Shown in pieces: positions 54,916 through 63,865 of a stretch of DNA of 64,000 nucleotides (positions are counted from its first letter, which is position 1; every line of letters starts with the position of its first letter). The notes below the pieces were generated by a model. That model saw nothing but the letters and a program-made list of their open reading frames with translations. It was not told the DNA's origin and did not search any database. Where the stretch lies: positions 248,001-312,000 of the forward strand of contig JAGYXB010001619.1 in NCBI GenBank assembly GCA_022495005.1, read 5' to 3'. The DNA comes from Rhyacophila brunnea (Eukaryota > Arthropoda > Insecta > Trichoptera > Rhyacophilidae). The position numbers and the translations under genes were made by a program.

Positions 54916-55130
54916 CTTTAAGGCAGGGGGGGGCAAACTTTTTGGATGGAGGGCCAAATTCAAGAATTTAAAATGAGGGGCGGGCCGCAAGTAAAATACC
55001 ATTTTTAGATATACACTATTTATTATCACGAAAAATAAACATTACAAAAAAAATAATGAGAAGAATGAAACGTTGTACATTTTTTAACATTTTTTTAAAT
55101 TCAGGTGTTAATTTTGTAGTTTATATTCTC

Positions 55131-55392
55131 AAAATTGCTTGTAAATGGGCATCGGAGATATTTGATCGTAAAGAATTTTTATTGAGGTTCATGATCGAAA
55201 ATGTTTGTTCACATATATAGGTTGATCCAAAAATAACGAACTTTTTCTTGCATAATCTTTAAGTTGGTCGAATTTGCCTGAATTAAGGGCATTGTAAAAT
55301 TTGGAGATTTCTTCACGACGATGCAATTCCCTTAAATCAGTGTCACACTGCAGATCAATAATCTCAAGTTGTAGCTCTGTCGGTACACTATC
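55131..55392 (-). pseudogene. hAT transposase C-terminal fragment (frameshifted)
   Basis: One frame encodes VPTELQLEIIDLQCDTDLRE and then SKFYNALNSGKFDQLKDYAR. After a frameshift near 55245, a second frame encodes FVIFGSTYICEQTFSIMNLN and ends at TAA (55131-55133). The LQLE-IDLQC … FGSTYxCEQxFSxMN pattern is the C-terminal dimerisation region of hAT transposases of the GTF2IRD2/Charlie group. The catalytic half and the BED finger are gone. The one-base shift and the nested insertion both show that it is dead. Confidence 0.88.
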
Positions 55393-56520
55393 AATTGCCG
55401 GCCACAGACGGACAGTTCTCGTAACAGGTTGAACATGCCAGTTAATAACTATACAGTTATCTTTGGTAGATAATCTGCGGCGCCCATAGACGGACACTTT
55501 TCGACCTTTCAGATATGTGCCATGTTCAAACTGCCAGCGACCCCCCACTCCCGTGTTTTTGTAAAACTGTTGGAATTTCAACTAGCCGAAAGTTCTCGTT
55601 TGACGTTAGATGCTGGTAACGTAAAGTAGGAGTAGCTGGCGCGATTTGGCGGCAAATTTTGACAGTTCTGTCATAGTTCGTTCGTAAGAAGTATATTATT
55701 TTTGTTGCGTGTTAGTTCTTTTGCGAGATACTCATATTATATAATTACGAATATTGTGGTGTCAACTAGGTACCGCAAACAATATTTTCCACTACTTAGT
55801 TAGTAATTCAGTGCTGCCAGTTTTTTTTTTATAGTTGCCCTTACGATGAAAAATGGCAATAATAAAAATAAATAAATTTTGGATGTAACAAAATATGATG
55901 TTCTTGTTGATGTAAAATAAATCTAGACAAAAGAAATATGTACTTACGTAAATTTAGTATTAAGTTAATGTTATAATATGTACCAAATTAATAGATATTA
56001 TTCAAAACCAATAAGTAAATTGTTTTGGTGATTGAATAAAACATATTACATTACATTACATAAATTTAATGTATATAACCCTGATTTAAATAAAACAATA
56101 CGTATGTATTTTATCTTAATTAAATTTTATTAAAACAACAATAAGTATACTATGAATAATTTATTCAAAATAAAAGAATCTGGACATATATTTACACAAA
56201 CAATAAATTGTAATCATAATAAATCTAACAAAGTAAAAATATTCGTAGATCAATCGTTCGTTCAAGTATACCCTACTTTAAACTAATTTAACACATGGTA
56301 CCCCTGTGTATGATCTCGGCGAACATAACCTCCATAGTTTTTGACACTTGATCTGCCACAGACAATAACTGTACGTATATGGGCACGTCTGTTGACAGTT
56401 CGACAGATTTAAATGGGGTAGTTAAACTGATCTGTGGTGTGTCCACTAACGTACAGTTATTGAACAGTTATTGTCTGTGCCATGTTCAAACTGCTACGAG
56501 AACTGTCCGTCTATGGGGGC
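55393..56520. mobile_element. Nested inverted-repeat element inside the hAT transposase
   Basis: The left end GGCCACAGACGGACAGTTCT is followed by CGTAACAGGTTGAACATGCC. The right end (minus strand) is GGCCCCCATAGACGGACAGT followed by TCTCGTAGCAGTTTGAACAT. Further internal repeats of the motif are at ~55470-55545 and ~56343-56400 (CCACAGACAATAACTGTACG). It interrupts the hAT coding remnant exactly upstream of the VPTELQLE block. No target duplication was resolved. The interior, including GCGCGATTTGGCGGCAAATT, has no frame. Confidence 0.65.
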
Positions 56521-57523
56521 CTAATATCTATTGAAAATGGATCGCGTACTATTGCTAAACAAATTTCAATCTATTGTCGATATTTTTAAAAAATATATAA
56601 AAAAGTTATTCGTAATCAGAAGTACAATTAATGATGGCGGGCCGCAAAAAAATACCCGGCGGGCCACATGCGGCCCGCGGGCCGCAGTTTGCCCCCCCCT
56701 GCTTTAAGGCATGTAGCTTCTTTCAGATTCAGATTCAGTCAAGTCTGTCATATTTGCTACCTCCATTTTTCCTCATCTAAACTCGATGTTTACTTTTGAG
56801 TCTCTCTAACCTTCCCATTATGACTGTGACCAAATAACTGCAGAATTTCCAAACACGTATTGGACAGCCGATTCTTCACTTTTATTTCTTCCAGATTGTG
56901 ATTCCACATAACAAAGGCATCAATCCAACACTCTTATATCTTTAATACCCATTTTTTTCATTGCCTACATATATTATATCATTACTTTTACTTACTTTTG
57001 ATATTTCCACGGTTTCGGGGCACCCGAGAACTCCCACATCCCCTGCATCATGTAATAAATATCTGTATTACTGGAATTGTATGCTTCTATGTGGTGATGA
57101 TAGTTTTTCCGGGTTCTTGAAGAGGTCCCGGAGAGGTTGTCTTCCTCCAAGGTCAAGTGTTGTAGATTCTGGCTGCTTCTACGTGGTGATGCTATGTGGT
57201 CCTTCTTGAAGAGGAGGGCCCGAGGCTGCTTGCCTCCAAGGCAGTGTTGTTGATTCAATTTGAAGTTAATTTTAAGTCTGGGCACTCTCAATCTCGACAA
57301 TCCATTCGGACCTCGATCTCGACAATCCATTCGGCCACCGCGTTCGCTTCTTTCTTCTTGCTTCGCGGTTTCTTCTTCTACTTTTCTTTCTTCTTGGATC
57401 CGTTATTGTATCGTGTGGATCCGGATCAGCGTCTGTTTCTGGGTCCGGATTTGTAGGTATATCGTTTGATTGCTGGTCAGTTGTGGTGAGGGCGGAGATC
57501 ATGAGCTTCATTGTTGAGGCTGG

Positions 57524-58360
57524 TTAGCGTCGGTTGGTCCTGGCACTTCTTCTAGGTTTCCTTTTTCTTATCGGTGTGCTCGGTTCGGTGTTGGTCGTGA
57601 TGTCAAGCTGATTTGCTATGCTTGCACATTGTTGTTGGTATTGTTCTTGTAGGTTGTGGTCGGATATGAATTTTTGCGTGAAGTCGTATGCGTCCTGCAT
57701 ATATTGATTCGTGAGGGCTTCTGCTTGTGATGGGTCGTGTTGAATTGCGAGATTGTGTTTTTTCGTTAGTTCTAGGATAGCGCCGAGGCATTCTTTCGAG
57801 TCCTCTTCTGTCTCTTCGGCATCTGGGCTTTTCCTGTCTGCTACGGGGCTGTCGTCTGGTTCCGGGGATGTTATAGGGTTTCCGGTAGGTGACTTGTATG
57901 GAGAGCCCGTTGGAGTGAATAGGCTCTCCTCGCCTTCGCTGCTCAAGTCAGCCTCCGGGATGTCTGTGTCTGGTTCCGGTGCTTCCGGCGTCTTGTCGGC
58001 GTCTCGGCGTCGGATGGGCGTGGGTGGCGTGTTCGGTGGATCGTCTATGTTGTGCTTGTTAGTGTCTTCGGTGGATGAGATTTGTAGTGATGTGGTCTTG
58101 GGGCTGTCAGGCGGAAGGGCGTCCGTCTGTGTTTCGTTGTTGTTGGTCTGTGGTGATGCTGGTGGTGCCGGGGTGTCGGCGTACCGTGGTTCCTTGTGCT
58201 CACTGGCTGTGAGTGGTCTGGTTGGAGGGTGCGTGTCAGGGAAGGCTGGGCTGTTCCGTGTGTGGTCCAGTCTGTGATGTCGCGTAGGGAGCTCGGTCTG
58301 CGGGAGTCTGATCCTTCTCGGCATTTCGACCTTGATCCTGCGGTTGAGTGCGTACTGCGT
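57524..58360 (-). pseudogene. gag-like ORF1 protein, second part
   Basis: In this frame the homologous continuation YNTQYALNRRIKVEMPRR begins about 50 nt after the frame opens (frame 58399-57524, 291 codons). It is followed by RHHRLDHTRN, where Jockey gags have a CCHC knuckle (CxxC…GHTxxxC), but the cysteines are absent. The rest is Pro/Thr/Ser/Asp-rich low complexity (SPTGSPYKSPTGNPITSP) with a basic C-terminal end (RKRKPRRSARTNRR). A long plus-strand frame (57753-58277) is an antisense shadow caused by GC-rich codons. One frameshift separates it from the N-terminal part. Confidence 0.7.
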
Positions 58361-58895
58361 ATTGTAAGTTGTATATCTGGTTCCCTCTGTCGTTGTCAAG
58401 GAGGCTGACTAGGACAAGAGGCATCGGATGCTGGCTCCTGCCCCGAGTCATCCTCCTGACGTTGATGATTGGGAAGCCTTGGCGGAGGAGGTCGTTAGTG
58501 ATATCCTCCGTGTGTATGCCGATCGAGAGGCCCCTGATGACGACCGACATCCGGTCGCTTGCGTGTTCTGTGTGTTTGGCGGGGTCTGCCTCTTTGATCA
58601 GCGGGTGTGCTGGAAGTCTGTGGTTGCGAGATGGTGGTCTGTAGTGGTGGTGCGTCCTGCTCTTGTTGGTCCATGTGTGCGATGAAATTGTGTTGGTGTT
58701 ATTAGTCCTCCAGGTAGGTATGGGGGGCGATGCGGCGTGGATGTTTGACGCGGCCTCGTCTTGATAGGCCGTCAAGAGCAGGAAATGTAGTGTCAAATAG
58801 TCTCGTAGTCTGGTGGGCTTATAGGTAGCGAGTTTGTCGATCTCGCTAGCGATTTTTTCCATGGTGAAGTCGGCGGGTGGTCGTCTACTGTACAT
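58236..58895 (-). pseudogene. gag-like ORF1 protein, first part (PRE_C2HC domain)
   Basis: The frame starts at an ATG at 58893-58895 and is 219 codons long. Residues ~1-55 are a helical N-terminus (PADFTMEKIASEIDKLATY). Residues ~117-180 (MSVVIRGLSIGIHTEDITND, then NVRRMTRG … MPLVLVSLLD … IYNLQYA) match the PRE_C2HC domain of Jockey-type nucleic-acid-binding ORF1 proteins. At about 58355 homology passes to the next frame. The remaining ~39 codons here (VRTQPQDQ…) are off-family. In the family, ORF1 binds element RNA in the transposition particle. Confidence 0.8.
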
Positions 58896-59184
58896 TTTTG
58901 CGCTGTGGTGGCAAGTAGGTGTGATGAACGGCTGGCGAGTAGGTAACTCGCTATTGATGGCCGGTAGGTATATGGCTGGTCACTTGCGGCGGTGAAAGTA
59001 GGTATGATTTTCTTGTCGGCTGCTTTCTATGCGGTGTCTTGATTTATGTGAAGGTCTCAGCTGTAGGCAGGTATCGGTTGTAGGCAGGTATCGGAGCGCG
59101 GGAAGAGACATCCGCTCGCGACGGGTGCTAGACCGCAAGTGTTATATCATGACGCCTATATTTTGGATTTTATCACTGTCGTCA

Positions 59185-59515
59185 ACATGGAATAATCCAC
59201 TGCTGTGTGAAGCCCTCTCCAATTAAATTCCAGTCCTCTTTTCATGAGCAATGCTTTTCCACGTACATAGTTTCGTAAAACATCATTGCCACGTGAATTC
59301 ATCGACATGTTGATCTACCAGTCGTTTTGTAGTTCTGCTGTACGTCTAGATTTCTCCAGCAATTGCATTACTGTAAAATTTACAGTGCAAATTACAGTTT
59401 ATTGGCAAACTAATACTTCGTCTACACTCTACGCTAGTTTATTCCCTTATCCAATTATTTCGTTTTCTGTTCTATCGCTTCATACCATCCATGCAACCTT
59501 TAATACAACTCACCT
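59185..59515 (-). mobile_element. RTE-type LINE 3' remnant (very decayed)
   Basis: CCACTGCTGTGTGAAGCCCT, CCAGTCCTCTTTTCATGAGC and TTCATCGACATGTTGATCTA recall the RTE 3' end (CCACTGCTGGATGAAGGCCT … GGTCCTG … TTTCATCGATCCAGC). No frame remains. Confidence 0.5.
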
Positions 59516-59552
59516 TAGATAAATAATTAGCAGTGATATTTCTTTCTTTTCT

Positions 59553-59785
59553 TTCGACCATGTCCGATCCTAATAGGATCATGGGCCTCCACAGAGTAGA
59601 GGTTTGTATTGACAGATTTTGTTTTTTACGAGAAATGGATGTCAGCCACTTGCTCAACCTATTAGATCCATACCCTGGCACCCACAAATTGAAAAACAAT
59701 ATGTGTACTTGCCAGACCCAGGATTAGAACCTGGGACCCACGGCGTTATAGTCCAACGCTTAAGCCGCGCGACCACCGTGGGTGA
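59553..59785 (-). mobile_element. tRNA-derived SINE family S1, reference full-length copy
   Basis: Read on the minus strand from 59785 it starts ACCCACGGTGGTCGCGCGGC (box A) and passes through GTTGGACTATAACGC (anticodon-arm-like) to GGTTCTAATCC (box B, one change from consensus). The body follows. The right-hand tRNA-like module identifies the 5' end. Other copies are at 9189, 11649, 13719 and 49247/49490. Confidence 0.88.
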
Positions 59786-59894
59786 TATTTATTAATATAA
59801 AACACCAATATTTTTACTCTTCAGAATTTTTTGAAAATATGTACGTAATACTATCATTAATAATATGTTAACTGAACTGTTCCGTGTAGCAGAC

Positions 59895-59972
59895 GACAAA
59901 CCTAAGACCGCCTTGAATGTGGCCGACCTCCGCTAGGGAATGGCACAATAAGAAGAAGAAGAAGAATAATAG
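59895..59972 (+). repeat. LINE 3' terminus with (AAG)n tail
   Basis: GACCGCCTTGAATGTGGCCG then ACCTCCGCTAGGGAATGGCA runs into AATAAGAAGAAGAAGAAGAA. A short unique end followed by a triplet tail is typical of RTE-like LINE 3' ends in insects. Only the last ~70 bp is present. Confidence 0.5.
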
Positions 59973-60989
59973 GTTCTCTTCTCCCGATAATTTAATTAGA
60001 ATAATATGACTATTTTATTTTTTTGTAACTGTACCTATACTCCTTTTCATTCTCTCTTTAGCATTTCGGGCTTGTTGCAGAGGCCATCTTCAAGCGACGG
60101 TGATAGCTCAACAACCAAATTCAATAACAACCAATCTTGAAAGTCTCAAGAAATATGATTAATTTTGAAGAAACTAAAATCGCTTGATCCTTTTGTATTT
60201 ATTTTAATATTAAGTGATAAAGGTGTACAGTGATCGATTTTTTTTATAAAATACATATTTATTTTACTACCTAAATATTATTCGCTAAAATTTAACCATG
60301 TTTTCAATCCATTGCTTATTGGATCGCAAGTCTTTTCTAGCTGTAATTTTGTTTAAAATTGCCATTTTGAGTTTTTCTCTTGCCTTATTTGAAGTAGGCA
60401 AATCCATTTCACGCAGTAATTCCGTTGCTTTTTCAAACTCCCATCAAAACTAATCATTTGATATTTGTAATATTTGGTTAATTAAAAAAAACTTGATAAG
60501 CAGAACGACGTTTTCAATGATTAGCTAAAATTGTAATAAAAAATATTACTTCTTATTAATTATAGATAGTTTTACACGTATGTTTGGCTGGAATTTTTTG
60601 TTGAAACAGTCTTTAAGTATGTACATCTAAACGAGTTGGGATTACAAAGAGAGGAATTCACAAAAGTCTCAAGCTGTATTGCTTTGATCCTCGATCCCGT
60701 TGATATTTTTATATCGCCTTTAAAATTGTCCCAAGACCTTTTGACGATTTGGGCTTGAAGGGTTAATGATACGTAAACCCATTTCGGCGCAATTTCAGGA
60801 TTTTTTATCATTCATTCTATTTAGTCTATTTTATTCGTTTTAGTACTTGCAAAAAGTTTCTTTTTATCATGTCATGGTAACTGATAATAGGTACATTATT
60901 TAATTATTTATGCATTACATTTTTATACCGATGACATATGTTTTAGCAGTGCCAAGGCTTATGTATTATGTACGAAGCTAACTGAATAC
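59973..60989. other. No recognised gene
   Basis: AT-rich. A 79-codon minus-strand frame (60572-60811) has no recognised domain. Confidence 0.45.
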
Positions 60990-61500
60990 CAGTGGCGAAG
61001 GGTAACTTTTGGAAAGATGTATTCTGTAGAGATCAGAAAAGGCACAATTTGAGATATACTTACGGGAAATAAGAAGATAATCCGATATTACTACTGATGA
61101 ATAGGTACACACCATAGAGGTATGAAATAAAAAGAGGGTCAAGAAATCGGCTTTCTCATACAACGGAATGAAGCAGGCCAACAATAGCCGACAACTTACG
61201 AGAAATAGCGACGCAATAAAAAAAATTCAGGACATCACGGAGGATTTACTTTGGTCATTATAACGCACCCATATAATATAATGTTAACGTGGAAATTTTG
61301 CCACAAATTGATTATCAGTCCGCCTCACCATACTTTTTCACCATACTAGCACCATACTTTCATATAACCTGCCGCCCCTAGGTACACACTAATGACAACG
61401 ACACACTAAATCGATGAAATTTCAAAACCTCAGTGACGATATAAAATTGAGCGATGAGCATAAATTATGTTTTTTCCTAAACATTTATACACGTAACATA
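60990..61500 (+). mobile_element. hAT element, CAGTGGCGAAGGGTGACTTT family, interrupted partial copy
   Basis: It begins CAGTGGCGAAGGGTAACTTT and tracks 31105 through ACGGGAAATAAGAAGATAAT and ACTACTGATGAATAGGTACACA. About 290 bp of unrelated sequence follows, then it resumes at ~61409 with CGATGAAATTTCAAAACCTC. The repeated GGTACACAC at both sides of the unrelated segment (~61103 and ~61381) suggests an insertion there. No right terminus was found. Confidence 0.7.
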
Positions 61501-61672
61501 CGTCATCAAAATATTTCATCATCAAAATATGATCATAATATTTTAGAACTTACTGCAAATTTTTACAAATACTATATTACTCCGGGCACAGGAAAATCTC
61601 TCTCAAATTCAACATTTTGTTGAATATACTATCAACATTGGATCGATTAATAGCTGTTATAGAATATCGTCT

Positions 61673-61917
61673 CTGTTCTGGCAGAACACACTAACTGGAG
61701 AATACTAGTTTTGAGTATTTTGACTTTGAAGTTGTTAAAATGTTTGAAATAATAGTCTATCGTGTGAGTTTATTAAGTAATCGTAAAAAGGATGACTTAA
61801 AAATAAAGACTGTTTAATTATTAAGAAGGTTTCCTGACGGTAAAGTTTGAAATAAGGAACATTTTGGCACTAACTCAATAAGTCATTTTTTCGAATTAGT
61901 GTCTTCTGCCAGAACAG
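61673..61917. mobile_element. MITE with CTGTTCTGGCAGAA inverted repeats
   Basis: CTGTTCTGGCAGAACACACTAA (22 bp; key part CTGTTCTGGCAGAA) at the left is inverted at the right (minus strand CTGTTCTGGCAGAAGACACT then AA). The element is about 245 bp, AT-rich and non-coding. No clear target duplication was seen. Confidence 0.65.
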
Positions 61918-62129
61918 TGACATGTTTTCTTTTTTCGAAATATTTTAATTCTATAAGTATATTTGACGGATTTTGCTTTTTTGTTATTTAACTTTTTTTG
62001 GTTTCAGTCAATGTATTTGCGTTTTGGCAACATTAATCTTTTACACTAAATTGAATAATTTACAATATAGTGGTAGATAGTAATGAAAAAATAACATTAA
62101 ATTCACTTTCGAAAAACATAAACGTGTAT

Positions 62130-62224
62130 GCTTTTTTAATACTGAAAATACCGGTATTTTGTATTTTTGAAACCGGTATTGCGGTATCGATAAATAATTG
62201 AATACCGATATTGCTAACCCTAGT
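62130..62224. repeat. ATACCGGTAT-rich transposon end
   Basis: GAAAATACCGGTATTTTGTA, GAAACCGGTATTGCGGTATC and AATACCGATATTGCTAACCC then TAG show repeated ATACCGGTATT motifs leading to a GCTAACCCTA terminus, as at the ends of some hAT elements. The other end is not recognised in the window. Confidence 0.45.
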
Positions 62225-62229
62225 GTACG

Positions 62230-62640
62230 GAACCTTTGCGGTGGCCGTACGAGTGTAATATTCGTAATCTAATATGATGGAAAGAGCCCATCACCACGGT
62301 CTGCATCGAGTCCCTCTAGAGTTAATTACAAGTTCGGCAACATAGCCCATATCATCAATTATCTGCAATTAAGTTATATCGGGAGACCAGCCCCTAATTA
62401 AATAATCATTTAGTATGCCATCGCGGAGGGAGACGCAATTCATCAATTTCTGCCTTCTCTCCATATCACGCCCACATTAAGCCTTCTATTCCTACTTTGA
62501 AAACTTGACACTTTAATTGGTATATCTACTGCGAGACATAATCGAGGTCGTATTACACTGGACAACGCAAATAATTATCTGTCAGTGCAAATCATTGATT
62601 CTTTAAGTGTGCGTTTGGAGACGTTGTAGGATCATAAGGT
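62230..62640. other. Candidate conserved non-coding block
   Basis: Mixed-composition, non-repetitive sequence carries GAGTTAATTACAAG, CATCAATTATCTGCAATTAAG, CCCTAATTAAATAATCATTTAG and GCAAATAATTATCTGTCAG. No open frame is present. The density of TAAT cores within otherwise complex sequence resembles a developmental enhancer. Conservation is untested. Confidence 0.3.
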
Positions 62641-63805
62641 CACTGGGTTCCTAAAAACGTTAAAGAATACAAATCGATACGTCTTACCTTTTACTTATAT
62701 GCATTATTTTATGTCTTTTTGAGTCATTAATACTTTTTTTTTTAAATATTCACCTGTTTTGCATTACAAATAGTCTCGACCCGAACGATTGATGACGAAC
62801 ACGATGTACCGATCCATTGCCGACTCAAGTAGAAAGCCGATACATTCACAACGACTGGTCCTACTTTTTCCACCCCTCCCGTTGTTGTCTATTGATGACC
62901 TGTCGTTGTTCTATAGAGTGCTCATACTGTCACGTCTGTCGTGTCCACATAGGGAATGGTTTGATTTGGATAGATGAGTTACATGATAAATAATACACCA
63001 GCATTAACACACCTTCTACAAATGTAATGCATAGATCAATGCTACATATTTTTTGGAAATCGATATTACCACCGGTTTTTGTGCGAAGGACTGGTCGGAC
63101 TTTAACAGTTGATGAATAACAGGAATGTATATTACCTATATATAAATAACACTGATAGTTTTTGATTAGAGATTTTTTTTATAATTCTGTTGGGTTTCTC
63201 GATGTGAGGGCCAATGGTGTGGTGGAGGAGAGATGAGAAGTCGTTGTCGTGATTATGAAGGGTGTGAGTTTATTTAAATTGCGTATGTACATGTGTACAA
63301 TTGTTACAATAATGTGAATCACAGTACAGAGTGATGTGCTTCGGTCGAAAACTTACAATCGAATAATTCTCTTTTTATCAATCATGACGTACTGATTATT
63401 ATTTTATCAACTTATAATTATGTAATAATTAGGCTATTAACTAACTAAGTGAGAACAGATATACAAAGATTATTGTCGCAGTCATTGATCTACAAAGTTA
63501 GCTATAACTTGATACCTACATGGAAATGCCTATTAATTCAATTTGTAATAATATGTAATATCGCCATAATTAAATTTGAAACGAGAAAAGGCGAATCAAT
63601 ATGTCAAGCAATCTGGGATCTGATTTTGACAGCTGAACAGTGGACCACTCGTTGAATGTGCAAAAAATTATGCTCAGGCTTTATTAATCTAAAGATGGCG
63701 CTGACCGATCAGATGTCTTCTGTCAGTGATTTACACAGTATTTCTTTTTAGCACTACAACAGGGCATGAGGCGCAATGGCAGTATTGTAGTGAAACAATA
63801 GTGGA
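62641..63805. other. No recognised gene
   Basis: Short frames only (62-68 codons) with no recognised domain. The part 63195-63260 is G-rich (GTGGTGGAGGAGAGATGAGA). Confidence 0.4.
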
Positions 63806-63809
63806 TTTT

Positions 63810-63865
63810 TTTATTCAATGAATAATTATTCACAAGATTTAAGAATGTAACATTCTTTTATTGAA
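63810..63865 (-). repeat. SINE family B tail fragment
   Basis: TTTATTCAATGAATAATT … TCACAAGATTTAAGAATGTAACATTC is the reverse complement of the tail of the copy at 30170-30235, with small indels. Confidence 0.55.

Larger units (their letters stand above)
54924..56701 (-). mobile_element. hAT transposon relic (GTF2IRD2/Charlie-like group) with nested inverted-repeat element
   Basis: The ends are CAGGGGGGGGCAAACTTTTT and (minus strand) CAGGGGGGGGCAAACTGCGG. CTTTAAGG is perfect on both sides (54916-54923, 56702-56709), as for hAT. GGGCCGC(A/G) motifs lie inside both ends. A transposase C-terminal remnant is on the minus strand (55131-55392). It is interrupted on its N-terminal side by an inverted-repeat element (~55393-56520). 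Confidence 0.93.
56983..59141 (-). mobile_element. GC-rich gag-only Jockey-type retroelement with 9-bp flanking repeat
   Basis: A 2.16-kb GC-rich block contrasts strongly with the AT-rich surroundings. It is bounded by TTATATCAT at 56974-56982 and 59142-59150. On the minus strand it consists of a ~245-bp leader (59141-58896), a gag-like coding region (58895-57524, one frameshift), and a ~540-bp 3' region. The 3' region has tandem-like repeats (TCTCGACAATCCATTCGG twice near 57290-57340; CTTCTTGAAGAGG blocks near 57115 and 57205) and an A-rich end (AAAAGTAAGTAAAAGTA). No reverse-transcriptase frame exists. Confidence 0.7.

Noticed and set aside
57272..57511. 79-codon minus-strand frame (DPDPHDTITDPRRKKSRRRN)
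   Set aside because: It lies in the 3' region of the gag-only element after the gag stop. Low complexity, overlapping frames on both strands and no domain, so not called as a gene.
57753..58277. 174-codon plus-strand open frame rich in Ser/Gly/Val
   Set aside because: It is antisense to the gag-like ORF1, whose PRE_C2HC homology on the minus strand is clear. The Pro/Ser/Thr codons of the gag create the open antisense frame.
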